Program-made: the position numbers and the translations under genes
Source: Deroplatys truncata
Taxonomy: Eukaryota > Arthropoda > Insecta > Mantodea > Mantidae
DNA: 64,000 nucleotides
Assembly (NCBI GenBank): GCA_030765065.1
Contig: CM060976.1
Location: 60,806,539 to 60,870,538 of the forward strand
Reading direction: 5' to 3'
Part shown: in pieces, positions 18,530 through 30,979 of the stretch
How positions within the stretch are numbered: position 1 is the first letter of the stretch
Layout: each line of letters begins with the position of its first letter
The notes under the pieces: generated by a model
Told to the model about the DNA's origin: nothing
Seen by the model: the letters and a program-made list of their open reading frames with translations, nothing else
Databases searched by the model: none

Positions 18530-18900
18530 AGAAAAGAACCTTTTATGTGGAAAAATGTTTGTTATTGTTTTGAATTTCTCAAAAACAGCTTAACGATTTT
18601 TAGTAAAATACCGCAAGTTTAAGATATTTGCAGGAAAAATAAAATTTGTATCATGAATTTTATATTCTGGGAATAACTTGTAAAATTTTCCTCGTTCTCA
18701 ACTTGTTGTATTACTGGTAAATTCTAAGAGAGAGACAAAATCTTACTCTGCGTAAAATGCAATCTCGGTAAAGGACAAATTTTAGGTCAAATTGTATTAA
18801 CCATTTCCGAGAAATTTTTTGTTGTTGGTTTGAATTTTGAAATACAAGTTGGAAGTCTCTGTTTGTATTTTCCTCGTGGTCATGCTAAGAGCATGGAATT
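18530..18900 (-). mobile_element. RE-B copy, diverged
   Basis: In inverse orientation the order of RE-B body segments is kept: TTCTCAAAAACAGC, AAAATACC...TAAGATATTTGCA, TGAATTTTATATTCTGGGAA and ATTTCCGAGAAATTTTTTG. No terminal repeats or microsatellite can be seen. Confidence 0.55.
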
Positions 18901-19820
18901 TCAAAGTCATCATATAGTCATCTGTATTTTAAAAATCTGACTATCGCTTTAGCCTATGTATCCTTATATTTACAACGATATGTGCAATGAAATTTTATCT
19001 TATTATTTAAGAAGTAGATAGAATAAGCTTTTGTGAAAGTAGTTTGTATAAGAGTGAGTAGAGATAATCTTGTGAATATAATACATAAGATTTTTTTTTT
19101 ATTTTCTTTCTTTTGCCTTCGTATTTTTACTTATCCTGCATTTTATAATAAAGCTATTCATTTAAGTAAACAGAAGATGTCATGCTTATAAATCTTACAC
19201 CTTAAACAATACACAACTTCTTGTATTAGCTTTATATTAATAAAACATTGTTGTGATACAAGTGATAAAAAACTTTTTACCATAGCTCCGCGCACAGCAT
19301 AATCAAAAATGATGCTTTGATTTGGGAGTAAGAGTTCCTTTCAAAATAAATTAATATTTATGTATTTTAATTATTTAATGATAGTCCAACAATGTATAGT
19401 TTATTCGGAACATGTTTCTAAGTTTCTCTCGGATATGTTAACATGCATTTCTATTCTTGTAGCGCAGTATATTAGTTCAGATCATTCATTAGTTCAGTTA
19501 TATTTTAAAGCGTTTGCAACTTAAATGTAATTACTATGCGATTCATAGTTATTTACATAGTTATTTTGTGTGTAAAGCAAGCAGACAAACTGCATGATTG
19601 TATTCTGTACATGTGGAAATCACCTGCAAAGTTTTGCTTTTAAATACTATTTTTAATTTTGGCAACAACGCGCATATGCACATGGATGTCACTAAGATTT
19701 TATGGTGCTTGCGGTTAGGGAGGGTAGGGAACAAGTGTTTGGCTACTGCACAAAGGTCGCCGCTTGGGGATCCGAAGGCTGCGATGACCATACACAGAGG
19801 CCGGCTGGCGGTTCTCGTTT
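18901..19820. other. No recognised feature
   Basis: AT-rich sequence without recognisable coding or repeat structure. Short frames on opposite strands at 19561-19843 shadow each other and show no motif. Confidence 0.5.
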
Positions 19821-20345
19821 ACAAAGGGAAGGTTGTTGGATAGGTTCTAACACGTTTTTATCGTTGCTGACAGACTGAAGCAAGCTTAATTTGCAGGTCC
19901 AGACTTGTTAATGAAGTCGCAGACATTGGGCGTAATTTAAGAGGGAGGGTTGTTAGACAGGTTCTAACACGCTTTCGTCTTTGTCGACAGACAGAAGGCA
20001 ACTACCTAATATTTCGCGATATATTCTCGTTAGATATCAACGGCAGCGACGTTGGGGCACCTAACCTCCTTGTCAGCGACTTCAACCCTTTGAAGCCGAT
20101 GATGCGCGATAATTATACACATGCCCGAATACGCTCTCAGCATTCTTTAATACGTGTGGTAACAACACCTTGAAGGCCGCGAGCCAATTAATAAACAATT
20201 ATGTTAATCAGATGGCTAATCAATGGTACGCGACCACCGATTTAGATGGGTACTACAAATCCAACCCCATAGAGGCGGCAAGGCCTTTGTTGCGGGTTCA
20301 ACCCTTCAAAGTCAATGATGCACAATAACTATACAAATGTCAAAT
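19821..20345. repeat. Degenerate direct repeats
   Basis: GGTTCTAACACGTTTTTATC (about 19842) and GGTTCTAACACGCTTTCGTC (about 19959) lie in similar 50-bp contexts about 116 bp apart. A second pair, TTCAACCCTTTGAAGCC (about 20083) and TTCAACCCTTCAAAGTC (about 20297), continues similarly for about 45 bp at a spacing of about 214 bp. No gene is seen. Confidence 0.6.
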
Positions 20346-20569
20346 AGTTATCTGATTGATTGATATATACATTACCTGTCAACCCTTATCAAACCCTTGT
20401 CAATCAGCTTGACAGGTGACAAGCATTTGGAAACGTCAGGTTCTTTTGGCGGCAAAATACCGACAAAGAGATGGGGTGTCAAAACACATTCATTACATAT
20501 TAATTAATTAATCGCGCAATTAAGCTAATTAGGCGGCTCCTTTGATATGCAAATGAACTGAAAGTTGGA

Positions 20570-23500
20570 CAACATTCCTACTAGGATAAAACGGAAAAAT
20601 GGCCGAAACCATTGGAAAGGGAACCAAAAATCGCAAAATTAAAACACCTAAAATGGGTAAATAGAGAAAACCGCCCCATTGACGAAAAGTGTAAAAATGG
20701 AAAATAAACAAAAAAAACAATAAATACAGGAGAACCGAAAAATGTTAAAATAGCAATACTTCATATAGGGTAAAGCTGAAAAATGGCCAAAATCATGGGA
20801 CAAAGAACCAAAAATTGCAAAAATCTAAAATGCCGAAAAATTGCTAAATCGAAAGGTGTAAAAAATAACAAAAAATAAAAAAATTTGAAAAATGAAGGAA
20901 AAACAAAAACTGGTAAAATCGCAATAACTCGGATATGGTAAAGATGAAAAATGACCAAAACCAATAGAAAGGGAGCTGACCTAAAATAGACAAGATAAAA
21001 GTCTAAAAATGGCTAAATCAAGAATAACCCTTCCATTGACAAAAACTGTAATAATGGCAAAAAATAAAAAAAAATCGACGAAATGGAAGAAAACCGAAAA
21101 ATCTGGAATAGGGAAAAGCTGAAAAAATATCCCAAAACAGGGAAGGCGAACCAAAAATTGCGAAACCAGAAGGCCAAAAAAACTGCTAATACGAAATCGA
21201 CGAAAACATAAAAATGGCAATAAAAATTCGAAAAACTAGAAGAAAAGGTGAAAAATTGTAAAACCGGAACACCTCGAATAGGATAAAGCTGAAAAATGGC
21301 GAAAAACCACGAAGGGGGCCAAAGTTCTTAAACAACTGAAACGCCTAAAAATGGCTAAATTGAGAATACGAGAATTTACGAAAACTGTAAAAACGGCGCA
21401 AAATGTGGAAAAAATGGAGGAAAATCGAGAAATGGTAAAATCGGAATACCTCGAATAGGGTAAAGCTGAAAATGGCCGAAACCATTGGAAAGTGAGCCAT
21501 AAATTGCAACAAACTATAACGCCTAAAGGTGGCTAAATATCTAAAAATTGAAAAAGTGGCTAAATCTTGACGAAAAGTGTAAAAATGGCAAAAAGTATGA
21601 AATTCGGATAAATGGAGAGAACCCGAAAAATGGTAAACTTGGTATACCTCAAATACAGTAAAGCTGGAAAATGGCTAAAACCAATACAAAATAAAATTCT
21701 TATAAATAGCAGAATCGAGATAACCGCATTAACGAAAAATTTAAAAATGGGGAAATACCTGAAAAAATGTAGGAAAACAGTAAAAGGTAAATCAGAATAC
21801 CGCGAATAGGGTAAAACTGAAAAACGTACAACACCAATGAAAATGGAATCAAAAATCGCAAAAAACTAAAACGCCTAAAAATGGCGAAATTGATTTGCAA
21901 AAATGGGGGAAAAATTAAAAATTCTAAAAATGGAGGAAAACCGAAAAAACCCCGAATTGGGTAAAGCTGAAAAGAGGCCAAAACGAAACCAAATGGAGCC
22001 AAAAATCACAAAAGAACTAAAGCACGTAAAAGTAGCCAACTCAAAAATATCCCCATAGGCGAGAACTGTAAAAATGGAAAAATATTAAAAGTTCAAATAA
22101 TGGAAATAAACCGAAATGAGGTAAAATCGGAATACCTCAATACGGTAAACCTGAAACAGGCCAAAACCAATGGAAAGGGAAGCAAAGATCGTAAAAAATT
22201 AAATGGCCTGAAAATAGCTAAATAGAGAATACGAAAATAAAGAGAATTGGCGAAAACTGTAAAAGTCGCAACAAATATAAAATTCGAAAAAATGAAGGAA
22301 AACCGATAAATGGCAAAATCAAAATACCTCGAATAGGGTAAAGCTGAAAATGGCCAAAACGAAAAGAAAGGAAGATTTTAATCACAAATAACTAAAACGT
22401 CTAAAACTTGCTAACTCGAGAATACAGTATAGACAAAAGCAAAATGAAAAAATTCGAATACAGGAAACCAAAAACTGGTAAATTCGGAATCCCTCGAATA
22501 CGTAAACCTGAAAAATTGCCAAAACCAATCGAAAGGCACCCAAAAATCGCAGAATTCTAAAACGTCAATAAATCGTTAAATCGAAAAGATTGACGAAAAG
22601 TGTAAAAAATTCTAAAAATGGAGGAAAGCCGACAAATGGTAAAATCGGAGTACCTCGAATAAGCTGAACTTGAAAAATGACCATTATTGGAAAGGGAGCC
22701 AACAATCGCAAAAACTAAAACGCCTAAAATGGCTAAATCGGGAATAATCCCATTGAAGAAAAAAGTGAAAACTGTAAAAACTTAAAAACTCCAGAAAATG
22801 GATGAAAGCCGAAACACTGTAAAATCGAACACCTTGAATAGGGTAAAGCTGAAAAACGGCTAAAACCAATGGAAAAGAAAAAAAATATTTAAAAACTGCA
22901 GTGACTAAGATGGCAAAATCAAGACAACACCCCTATTGACGAAAAGTGTAAAAACGGCAACAAAAAAAATAAAAACATGGAGGAATTTCCAGAAAATGGT
23001 AAAATTAGATTACTTCCAATACGGCAAATCTGAAAACTGGTCGAAACTATTGGAAACGCAGCCCAAAATAGCAAAAACTAAAACACCCAAAATGAGCTAA
23101 TCGAAAAGTGTAAAAATGGTAACATATAAAAAATTCCAAAAATAGTAGGAAAACAAAAAAACAATGGTAAAATCGCAATACCTCGAACAATGCCGAAAAT
23201 GGCCGAAACCAATGGAAAGGGAACCAGAAATATGAAATAACTAAACCGCCAAGACCGTAGAAATCTAAAAGGCCTAAAAATGGCTAAATTGAGAATAACA
23301 AATTGACAAGGATTGACGAAAATTGAAAATGGCAATAAGAATAGGAAAAATTAAGAAAACAGTAAAATTACAAAATTGGAAAACCTAGAGTAGCGTAAAG
23401 CAAACCTAATGGAAAGGGAAAAAATGTAAAATGCTAAATAAGTAAACATGCCAAAATCGAGAGAATCCCATAACCGCATTGATGAAAACTGTAAAAACGG

Positions 23501-24070
23501 CAAAAAATAAGAAGTGGGAAAAATGGAGGAAGACCGAAAAATGGTAAAATTGGAATACTTAGAATAGGGTAAAGGTGACAAATGGCTAAATCCAATCACA
23601 AGGGAGCCAAAAATAGAAAATAACTAAAACCCCTAAAAATGGCTGAATCTAGAATAACCCTCATATTGACGAAAGGTATAAAAACTGCAAAAAATAAAAA
23701 TAAATCGAAGAAGTGGAGGAAAACCGAAAAACCTCGAATAGGAAAAACCTGAAAAATGGCCAAAGCCAATAGAAGGGGGACAAAGTTCGTAAACAACTAA
23801 AACGGATGAAAATGCCTAAATTGAGAATATGAAATTGACGAGAGTTGATGAAAACTGTAAAAATGGCAAAAAAGTAAAGATTTCGAAAAATGGGAGGCAA
23901 ACCAAAAAATGGTAAATTTGGAATGCCTAGAATAGGGTAACACTGAAAAATGGCCAAAACCAATGGAAATAGGAGCCATAGAGCGCAAAAAGCTAAAACG
24001 CCTAAAACTGGCAAAAAATAAAAAATTCGAAAAAATAGCAAAAAACTAAATTGTTAAATCGAGAATATTG
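20570..24070. repeat. A-rich degenerate satellite, about 176-bp unit, about 20 copies
   Basis: The key GAATAGGGTAAAGCTGAAAA recurs, with variation, near 20765, 20935, 21105, 21275, 21450, 21650, 21800, 21955, 22140, 22330, 22495, 22655, 22835, 23020, 23185, 23390, 23560, 23735 and 23930. The mean spacing is about 176 bp. Within a unit, runs of 3-5 A alternate with 5-7 other bases, so A-tracts repeat roughly every 10 bp, all on the plus strand. Copies are strongly diverged, with indels. Minus-strand open frames rich in Phe/Leu are only the complement of this pattern. Confidence 0.9.
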
Positions 24071-27000
24071 ACGAGATTGTCATATACAACTAGCCTTTGC
24101 CCCATGCATTCAGCACATGTTTTAACGGGTGGGGACAAGTCCGTAATTAGCATGGGGTTGTCATATACAACTAGCCTTTGTTCAATGCAATGAACAATGT
24201 TTAAATGAGGTGGGGACAAATTCACAGCTAGTATGGGGTTGTCATAGACAACTAGCTTTGTTAAATGCAGTGAACAATGTTTAAATGAGGTGGGGACAAG
24301 TTCACAGCTAGTATGGGGTTGTCATAGACAACTAGCCTTTGTTCAATGCAGTGAACAACGTTTAAATGGGGTGGGGACAAGTTCACAACTAGTATGGGGT
24401 TGTCATATACAACTAGCCTTTGTTCCATGCAGTAAACAACGTTTAAATGGGGTGGGGACAAGTTCACAGCTAGTATGGGGTTGTCATATACAACTGGCCT
24501 TTGTTCAATGCAGTGAACAACGTTTAAATGGGGTGGGGACAAGTTCACAACTAGTATGGGGTTGTCATAGACAACTAGCCTTTGTTCCATGCAGTAAACA
24601 ACGTTTAAATGGGGTGGGGACAAGTTCACAACTAGTATGGGGTTGTCATAGACAACTAGCCTTTGTTCCATGCAGTAAATACATGATTGAACGGGGTGAT
24701 GATGAGTCCACAGCTCGCATGAGGTAGTCATAGGGGACTAGACTTTTTTCCATGCAATGAGTACATGTTTGATGGGGTGGGGACAAGTCCTCAGTTGTCA
24801 TGGGGTTGTCACAGACAACTTGCCTTTGTTGTATTCAGTAAGCACATGGCTGAATGGGATGGTGAGAAGTCTACAGCTAGCATGGCGTAGTCATAGGAAA
24901 GTAGACTTTGTTCCATGCGGTGAGCACATTTATGAATGGGGTTGGTACAAGCAGAGTACACTTTGTTCCATACAGTAAGAAAATTATTGAATGGAGTAGG
25001 TATAAGTCAGCAGAGACTAGGAGACTAGACTTTGTTCCATGCAGTGAGCACATGATTGAACAAGGTGGGAACAATTCAACAACTACTGTGGAGTTGTCAT
25101 AGGAAATATCCCCCGCCAAAAAAACTTTCGTAGTAGCATTTGTTCCATGCAGTGAGTATATTTTGGGTGCAGCTAACATGGAGTTGCCATAGGAGACTAG
25201 ACTTTGTTCCATGCAGTGAGCACATGATTGAATGAGGTGGGGACAATTTGATAGCTAGCATATTGTTGCCATAGGAGACTAGACTTTGTTCCATGCAGTG
25301 AGCACATGATTGAATGAGGTGGGGACAAGTTGACAGCTAGCATGTGGTGGCCATAGGAGACTAGACTTTGTTCCATGCAGTGAGCACATGATTGAATGAG
25401 GTGGGGACAAGATGACAGCTAGCATGTGGTTGCCATAGGAGACTAGACTTTGTTCCATGCAGTGAGCACATGATTGAATGAGGTGGGGACAAGTTGACAG
25501 CTAGCATGTGGTTGCCATAGGAGACTAGACTTTGTTCCACGCAGTGAGCACATGTTTGAACTGGGTGGGGACAAGATGAAAGCTAGTGTGTGGTTGCCAT
25601 AGGAGACTGGACTTTGTTCCATGCAGTGAGCACATGATTGAATGAGGTGGGGACAAGATGACAGCTAGCATGTGGTTGCCATAGGAGACTAGACTTTGTT
25701 CGATGCAGTGAGCACATGCTTGAATGAGGTGGAGACAAGTTGACAGCTAGCATGTGGTTGCCATAGGAGACTAGACTTTGTTCCATGGAGTGAGCACATG
25801 ATTGAATGAGGTGGGGACAAGATGACAGCTAGCATGTGGTTGCCATAGGAGACTAGACTTTGTTCCATGCAGTGAGCACATGATTGAATGAGGTGGGGAC
25901 AAGTTGACAGCTAGCATGTGGTTGCCATAGGAGACTAGACTTTGTTCCACGCAGTGAGCACATGTTTGAACTGGGTGGGGACAAGATGAAAGCTAGTGTG
26001 TGGTTGCCATAGGAGACTGGACTTTGTTCCATGCAGTGAGCACATGATTTAACAGTATGAGGACAAGTCGAAAACTAGTGTGTAGTTGCCATAGGAGACT
26101 AGACTTTGTTCGATGCAGTGAGCACATGATTGAATGAGGTGGGCACAAGTTGACAGCTGGCATGTGGTTGCCATAGGAGACTAGACTTTATTCCATGCAG
26201 TGAGCACATGATTGAACAGGATGAGGACAAGTCTATAGCTAGCATGGAGTTCCCATAGAAGACTAGACTTTGTTCCATGCCATGAGCACATGATTGAACA
26301 GGATGGGGACAAGTCTATAGGTAGTATGGAAATGTCATAGGAGACTAGAGTTTGTTCCATGCCATGAGCACATGATTGAACAGGATGGGGACAAGTCTAT
26401 AGCTGGGATGGAGTTGCCATAGAAGACTAGACTTTGTTCCATGCCATGAGCACGTGTTTGAACTGGGTGAGGACAAGTCTACAGCAGTTGCCATAGGAGA
26501 CTAGACTTTGTTCCGTGCCATGAGCACATGTTTGAACTGGGTGGGGACAAGATGGAAGCTAGTGTGTGGTTGCCATAGGTGACTGGACTTTGTTCCATAC
26601 AGTGAGCACATGATTTAACAGTATGAGGACAAGTCGAAAACTAGTGTGTAGTTGCCATAGGAGACTAGACTTTGTTCGATGCAGTGAGCACATGATTGAA
26701 TGAGGTGGGGACAAGTTGACAGCTGGCATGTGGTTGCCATAGGAGACTAAACTTTGTTCCATGTAGTGAGCACATGATTGAATGAGGTGGGGACAAGTTG
26801 ACAGCTGGCATGTGGTTGCCATAGGAGACTAGACTTTGTTCCATGCAGTGAGCACATGATTGAATGAGGTGGGGACAAGTTGACAGCTGGCATGTGGTTG
26901 CCATAGGAGACTAGACTTTGTTCCATGCAGTGAGCACATGATTGAATGAGGTGGGGACAAGTTGACAGCTGGCATGTGGTTGCCATAGGAGACTAGACTT

Positions 27001-28200
27001 TGTTCCACGCAGTGAGCACATGATTGAATGAGGTGGGCACAAGTTGACAGCTAGCATGTGGTTGCCATAGGAGACTAGATTCTATTCCATGCAGTGAGCA
27101 CATGATTGAATGAGGTGGGGACAAGTTGACAGCTAGCATGTGGATGCCATAAGGGACTAGAACTCTGTTCCATGCCATGAGCACATAATCGAACAGGATG
27201 GGGACAAGTCTATAGTTAGCATGGGGTTGCCATACAAGACTAGACTTTGTTCCATGCAGTGAGCACATGATTGAACAGGATGAGGACAAGTCTATAGCTA
27301 GTATGGAAAGTCATAGGAGACTAGAGTTTGTTCCATGCCATGAGCACATGATTGAACAGGATGAGGACAAGTCTATAGCTAGCATGGAAAGTCATAGGAG
27401 ACTAGAGTTTGTTCCATGCCATGAGCACATGATTGAACAGGATGGGGACAAGTCTATAGCTAGTATGGAAATGTCATAGGAGACTAGAGTTTGTTCCATG
27501 CCATGAGCACATGATTGAACAGGATGGGGACAAGTCTATAGTTAGCATGGAGTTGCCATACAAGACTAGACTTTGTTCAATGCAGTGAGCACATGATTGA
27601 ACAGGATGAGGACAAGTCTATAGCTAGTATGGAAAGTCATAGGAGACTAGAGTTTGTTCCATGCCATGAGCACATGATTGAACAGGATGAGGACAAGTCT
27701 ATAGCTAGCATGGAAAGTCATAGGAGACTAGAGTTTGTTCCATGCCATGAGCACATGATTGAACAGGATGGGGACAAGTCTATAGCTAGTATGGAAATGT
27801 CATAGGAGACTAGAGTTTGTTCCATGCCATGAGCACATGATTGAACAGGATGGGGACAAGTCTATAGCTGGGATGGAGTTGCCATAGAAGACTAGACTTT
27901 GTTCCATGCCATGAGCACATGTTTGAACTGGGTGAGGGCAAGTCTATAGCAGTTGCCATAGAAGACGAGACTTTGTTCCGTGCCATGAGCACATGTTTGA
28001 ACTGGGTAGGGACAAGATGAAAGCTAGTGTGGGTTGCCATAGGAGACTGGACTTTGTTTCATGCAGTGAGCACATGATTGAATGGGGTGGGGATAAGTCT
28101 ATAGCTAGGATGGATTTGCCATAGCAGACTAGACTTTGTTTTATACAGTGAGCATATGATTGAACTGGGTGGAGTCAATTAAACAGCTAGCGTGTGGTCG
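24071..28200. repeat. 81/82-bp satellite array, about 50 copies, several subfamilies
   Basis: The unit core is TTGTTCCATGCAGTGAGCAC, then GGTGGGGACAAG and a GTTGTCATAGACAACTAG- or GTTGCCATAGGAGACTAG-type segment. 24071-24690 is an 81-bp subfamily, so frames repeat every 27 residues on both strands. From about 25160 units are mostly 82 bp. A subfamily with GAACAGGATGGGGACAAG and CCATGCCATGAGC occupies 26200-26500 and 27140-27940. Older, variant units lie at 24700-25160 and after 28000. The open frames come from the repeat and are not genes. Confidence 0.95.
27267..27805 (+). repeat. Four-unit higher-order repeat within the satellite
   Basis: The stretches 27267-27479 and 27593-27805 encode identical 70-residue readings, so they are near-identical at a 326-bp offset (four units). 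This points to recent local duplication. A five-unit offset (about 410 bp) links similar variant units near 25548 and 25958. Confidence 0.85.
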
Positions 28201-28814
28201 CTGGGCAGTTTAAGTGATTCATGAAAGGAAGAGGATGTCATGTTATCTCATAGGTTTGCTCCAACATGAGCATAAGGTGTAAAATATTCATTTTGTGGGA
28301 AGAATAAGCTTAATTTGTGGTGACTGACCTAATATTTTGTGCATATTCTTTCCTGTCTAGATTAGTTTTTTGAGTAAATATGTGTCTGATTATAATTGAT
28401 TTATAATGAGCTTTCCCCCAATGTGCAGCCATATGTTAAAGTGAGTAGCTCCCAATCTAGGTCATGGCATATATTGTTGATACAAAAAAATAATCTAATC
28501 TACAGCCAGTGACTAAAGAATGCCCTTTGATTATTGCATAAATATTATAGATTTCTCAGCATCTGCTATATTTACATAATATAAAACAGGCTTAACATAG
28601 CCTTGACACCTAATTCCTATTGATAATGTTGAAAATAAATGCTTGTTTTTGTAGGTGTTGGAGATTAGGAACATATGTTATTGGGATGCAAATTATTACT
28701 TACTTAGTCGGCTTGCCCATCCCGCATAAAGTACTCAGATCTGTACCTAAGGTCAGACTCCTGTCAAGGAGCAGATAAGCATTGAATCAGAGAATGAAGA
28801 ACCTGGAAAGGTGG
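28201..28814. other. No recognised feature
   Basis: AT-rich sequence right of the satellite. No gene or repeat identified. Confidence 0.5.
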
Positions 28815-29033
28815 ATCAACTTGTAGTTAGGTATGAGAGTGAGGAGGTAGATGATATGTAATGAAGATGAAATGGATGAAAAAAAAAAAAAGCCGATGAT
28901 GGAGCAATTAATGGAATGAATGGTGGAGAAGCCAGAAAACTTGGAGAAAAACGTGCTTTTTCCATCACAAATCCCACATGCAGGCCTGCTTGGTGGTAGG
29001 CAAATGGTCTAACCACTCGGCCATGCTGCCACC
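28815..29033 (-). mobile_element. SINE-B copy, inverted
   Basis: The inverse of the copy at 2302: plus-strand ATCACAAATCCCACATGCAG, GGTCTAACCACTCGGCCATG (A-box region inverse) and GCTGCCACC at the head end, with a purine-rich body at the left. An A-run at about 28880 interrupts the body. Confidence 0.85.
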
Positions 29034-29890
29034 TGAATATTATATAAGAAAGAAGATTTTAAGTTCCTTAGGTCATTATACAACATGGGCATTCTGGCAC
29101 ATATTAAAATTACAAACATTTTGAAATATAATCCTAAATTAATATTCTATAAAATTATAAAACATAGAAAGTTCAAAATAAAAATTTCATATATTCAGCA
29201 GATGAATGTAGTATTGCAAGGAATACTTATTATTATTCAGAGTATACTAACTCATACATGAGGGGGACAGTAAATAATTATGATTAATATTGAAAACTGA
29301 AGAAGAATTAGTGCACTTTGCTGACATATCATGATAGTTTTACAATATAAGAAAGTGTTTTAAAATGGTGGGAGAGTTACAGCCCATCCACATCTCTTAA
29401 AACAACTGTTAAATGCATTTTCCTTTCCTTAGTTACCACTTTAATTATGAGTAACTGTGGGATTAAAGCCTAGTAAAGAATTTATTGTGATTAATACAAC
29501 TTGAACAGAAGGTTCCCTTTTTGAGCAAGTACTATAATATACTAGATATAATGGGAAGAGAAACTCACAAGAGCGTAATGCATCAGATTTTAAATTAATT
29601 TCCAGAAAACTCTGCATCTTGTGGTTAATTTTGTGTATGTTTATCTGGGTATAACAGATTTTTATAATTCCTGACATGCCCTTTAAACATAACGCTATAC
29701 CTGTGTCATGTGCAGATACATATAGTCTACAACTGAATGTTATGTAAATCTTTTGGAAGAATTGAAATTAATATGGAGTGAAGTTTAGCTGTTTGTTAGA
29801 AAATAATGTAATCATGTATGTATATTGTTCTTTCATCACAGATCAACCCAGCCTAAGAATATTTGAAAGTGGAATCACAATGATAACTTG
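29034..29890. other. No recognised feature
   Basis: AT-rich with short frames only. None shows a motif. Confidence 0.5.
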
Positions 29891-30189
29891 TCCTCCATGG
29901 TGTAGTGGTACCATGAAGTTCCTCCTCCATGGAGTACCTCTAGTTCCCGACATTACAGGTTCAAACCAAGTTTCGGGCAATGGATTTTTTTCAGACATAA
30001 AAATCCTTAGCATGCCTTCCTTCAGAAGGGAAGTAATGCAGATGGTTTCTCTCATAGATTTCCAGCACACAAAAGAAGCTCAAGCCTGATAAAGAGGCCT
30101 CTGAGCAAAATTTCCAGTATTTCACGCCCAATATAGAATGAGATGCAAAGAACCATAGCAGTCCATAAATAAAACTGAATTTAATTTTA
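29891..30189 (+). mobile_element. SINE-A copy
   Basis: Head TCCTCCATGGTGTAGTGG, B box AGGTTCAAACC, body AAATCCTTAGCATGCCTTCC, AGAGGCCTCTGAGCAAAATT and TTTCACGCCCAATATAGAA, tail AATAAAACTGAATTTAATTT. It carries a small local duplication of CCTCCATGG near the A box. Confidence 0.9.
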
Positions 30190-30270
30190 GAATGAAAATT
30201 TCTCTGCCATAGCCGGGATTTGAGCATGGACCTTCTGCTTTCCATGTGGTTGCTCTAACATAGGTATGGG
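30190..30270 (-). repeat. tRNA-like repeat fragment (inverse B-box type)
   Basis: Plus-strand GCCGGGATTTGAGCATGGACC followed by CCATGTGGTTGCTCTAACA looks like the inverse of a tRNA-like B box and anticodon arm. Similar pieces occur near 31965-32045 (CTGGGACTTGAACCATG), 34815-34850 and 43445-43490. It does not fold as a functional tRNA by eye. Confidence 0.35.
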
Positions 30271-30979
30271 TATTACTGACCCCACGTATCAAGCGATCTC
30301 CACCCCTTCCCTTCTCGTTTGCTGTTTGCAACACACAAGCACTCTTCTAATTCAGTGGCGGCATATTGCTTAATACAATTGCATGATGCAATTCCACAAG
30401 AATTGGTAGGACATTTAGGGAAGATTGGCCTCTTTCATATTTTGTAGCATATTTTTGAGATCAAGGCAGGCCTTTGATTATTAAAATCAATATCTTTAAA
30501 GATTCATATGTTTTTTTCAAATCAGACAAGAAACTAATAATGACATGTTTATAATTAAACTATTTATGGTATGATACTGTAGTATCCTGCCTGTACTCCA
30601 TGAATAGAATAATACTAAAACATTTTCCAACTTTTAAATGTTGATTTATTGTCGTTTTGTTACATGAAAATGCTGACTTTACATAAAATTTGTTATTTTT
30701 GTATTGTTAACAAGACATAATCAACTGGCATACATACCATGACAACTGATAAACCTCAATACTGCTTTAATCCTCTTTTTTCCATTGCCTACTGCAACAT
30801 GTCCTTACATTACTAACTTGATTACAATCACATTCTAACAATTAAATACAGTAGATTAACAATGTTATACAAAGTATGTGAAGCAACAGTATTAGAAAAC
30901 ATTATTATACAAGAATAACTTAATACAAAAACCAAGAAGGAAATCTAACTGTCCTTTTTTTTTGTTCATTTTAATATTA
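30271..30979. other. No recognised feature
   Basis: AT-rich with no motif. It may be the 3' remainder of the gypsy relic to the right. Confidence 0.4.

Noticed and set aside
20529-24041. Many minus-strand Phe/Leu-rich open frames
   Set aside because: They are the complement of the A-rich satellite; no motif, and frames follow unit periodicity.
24261-28040. Long repetitive open frames such as MEQRLVVYDNPIL repeats
   Set aside because: They arise from the 81/82-bp satellite lacking stops on the minus strand; no coding evidence beyond openness.
24071-28200. CRISPR array
   Set aside because: Regular repeats but no distinct spacers; eukaryotic satellite with gradual unit divergence.
30190-30270. 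Functional tRNA on the minus strand
   Set aside because: Only B-box-like and anticodon-arm-like text; arms do not pair well and related fragments recur.
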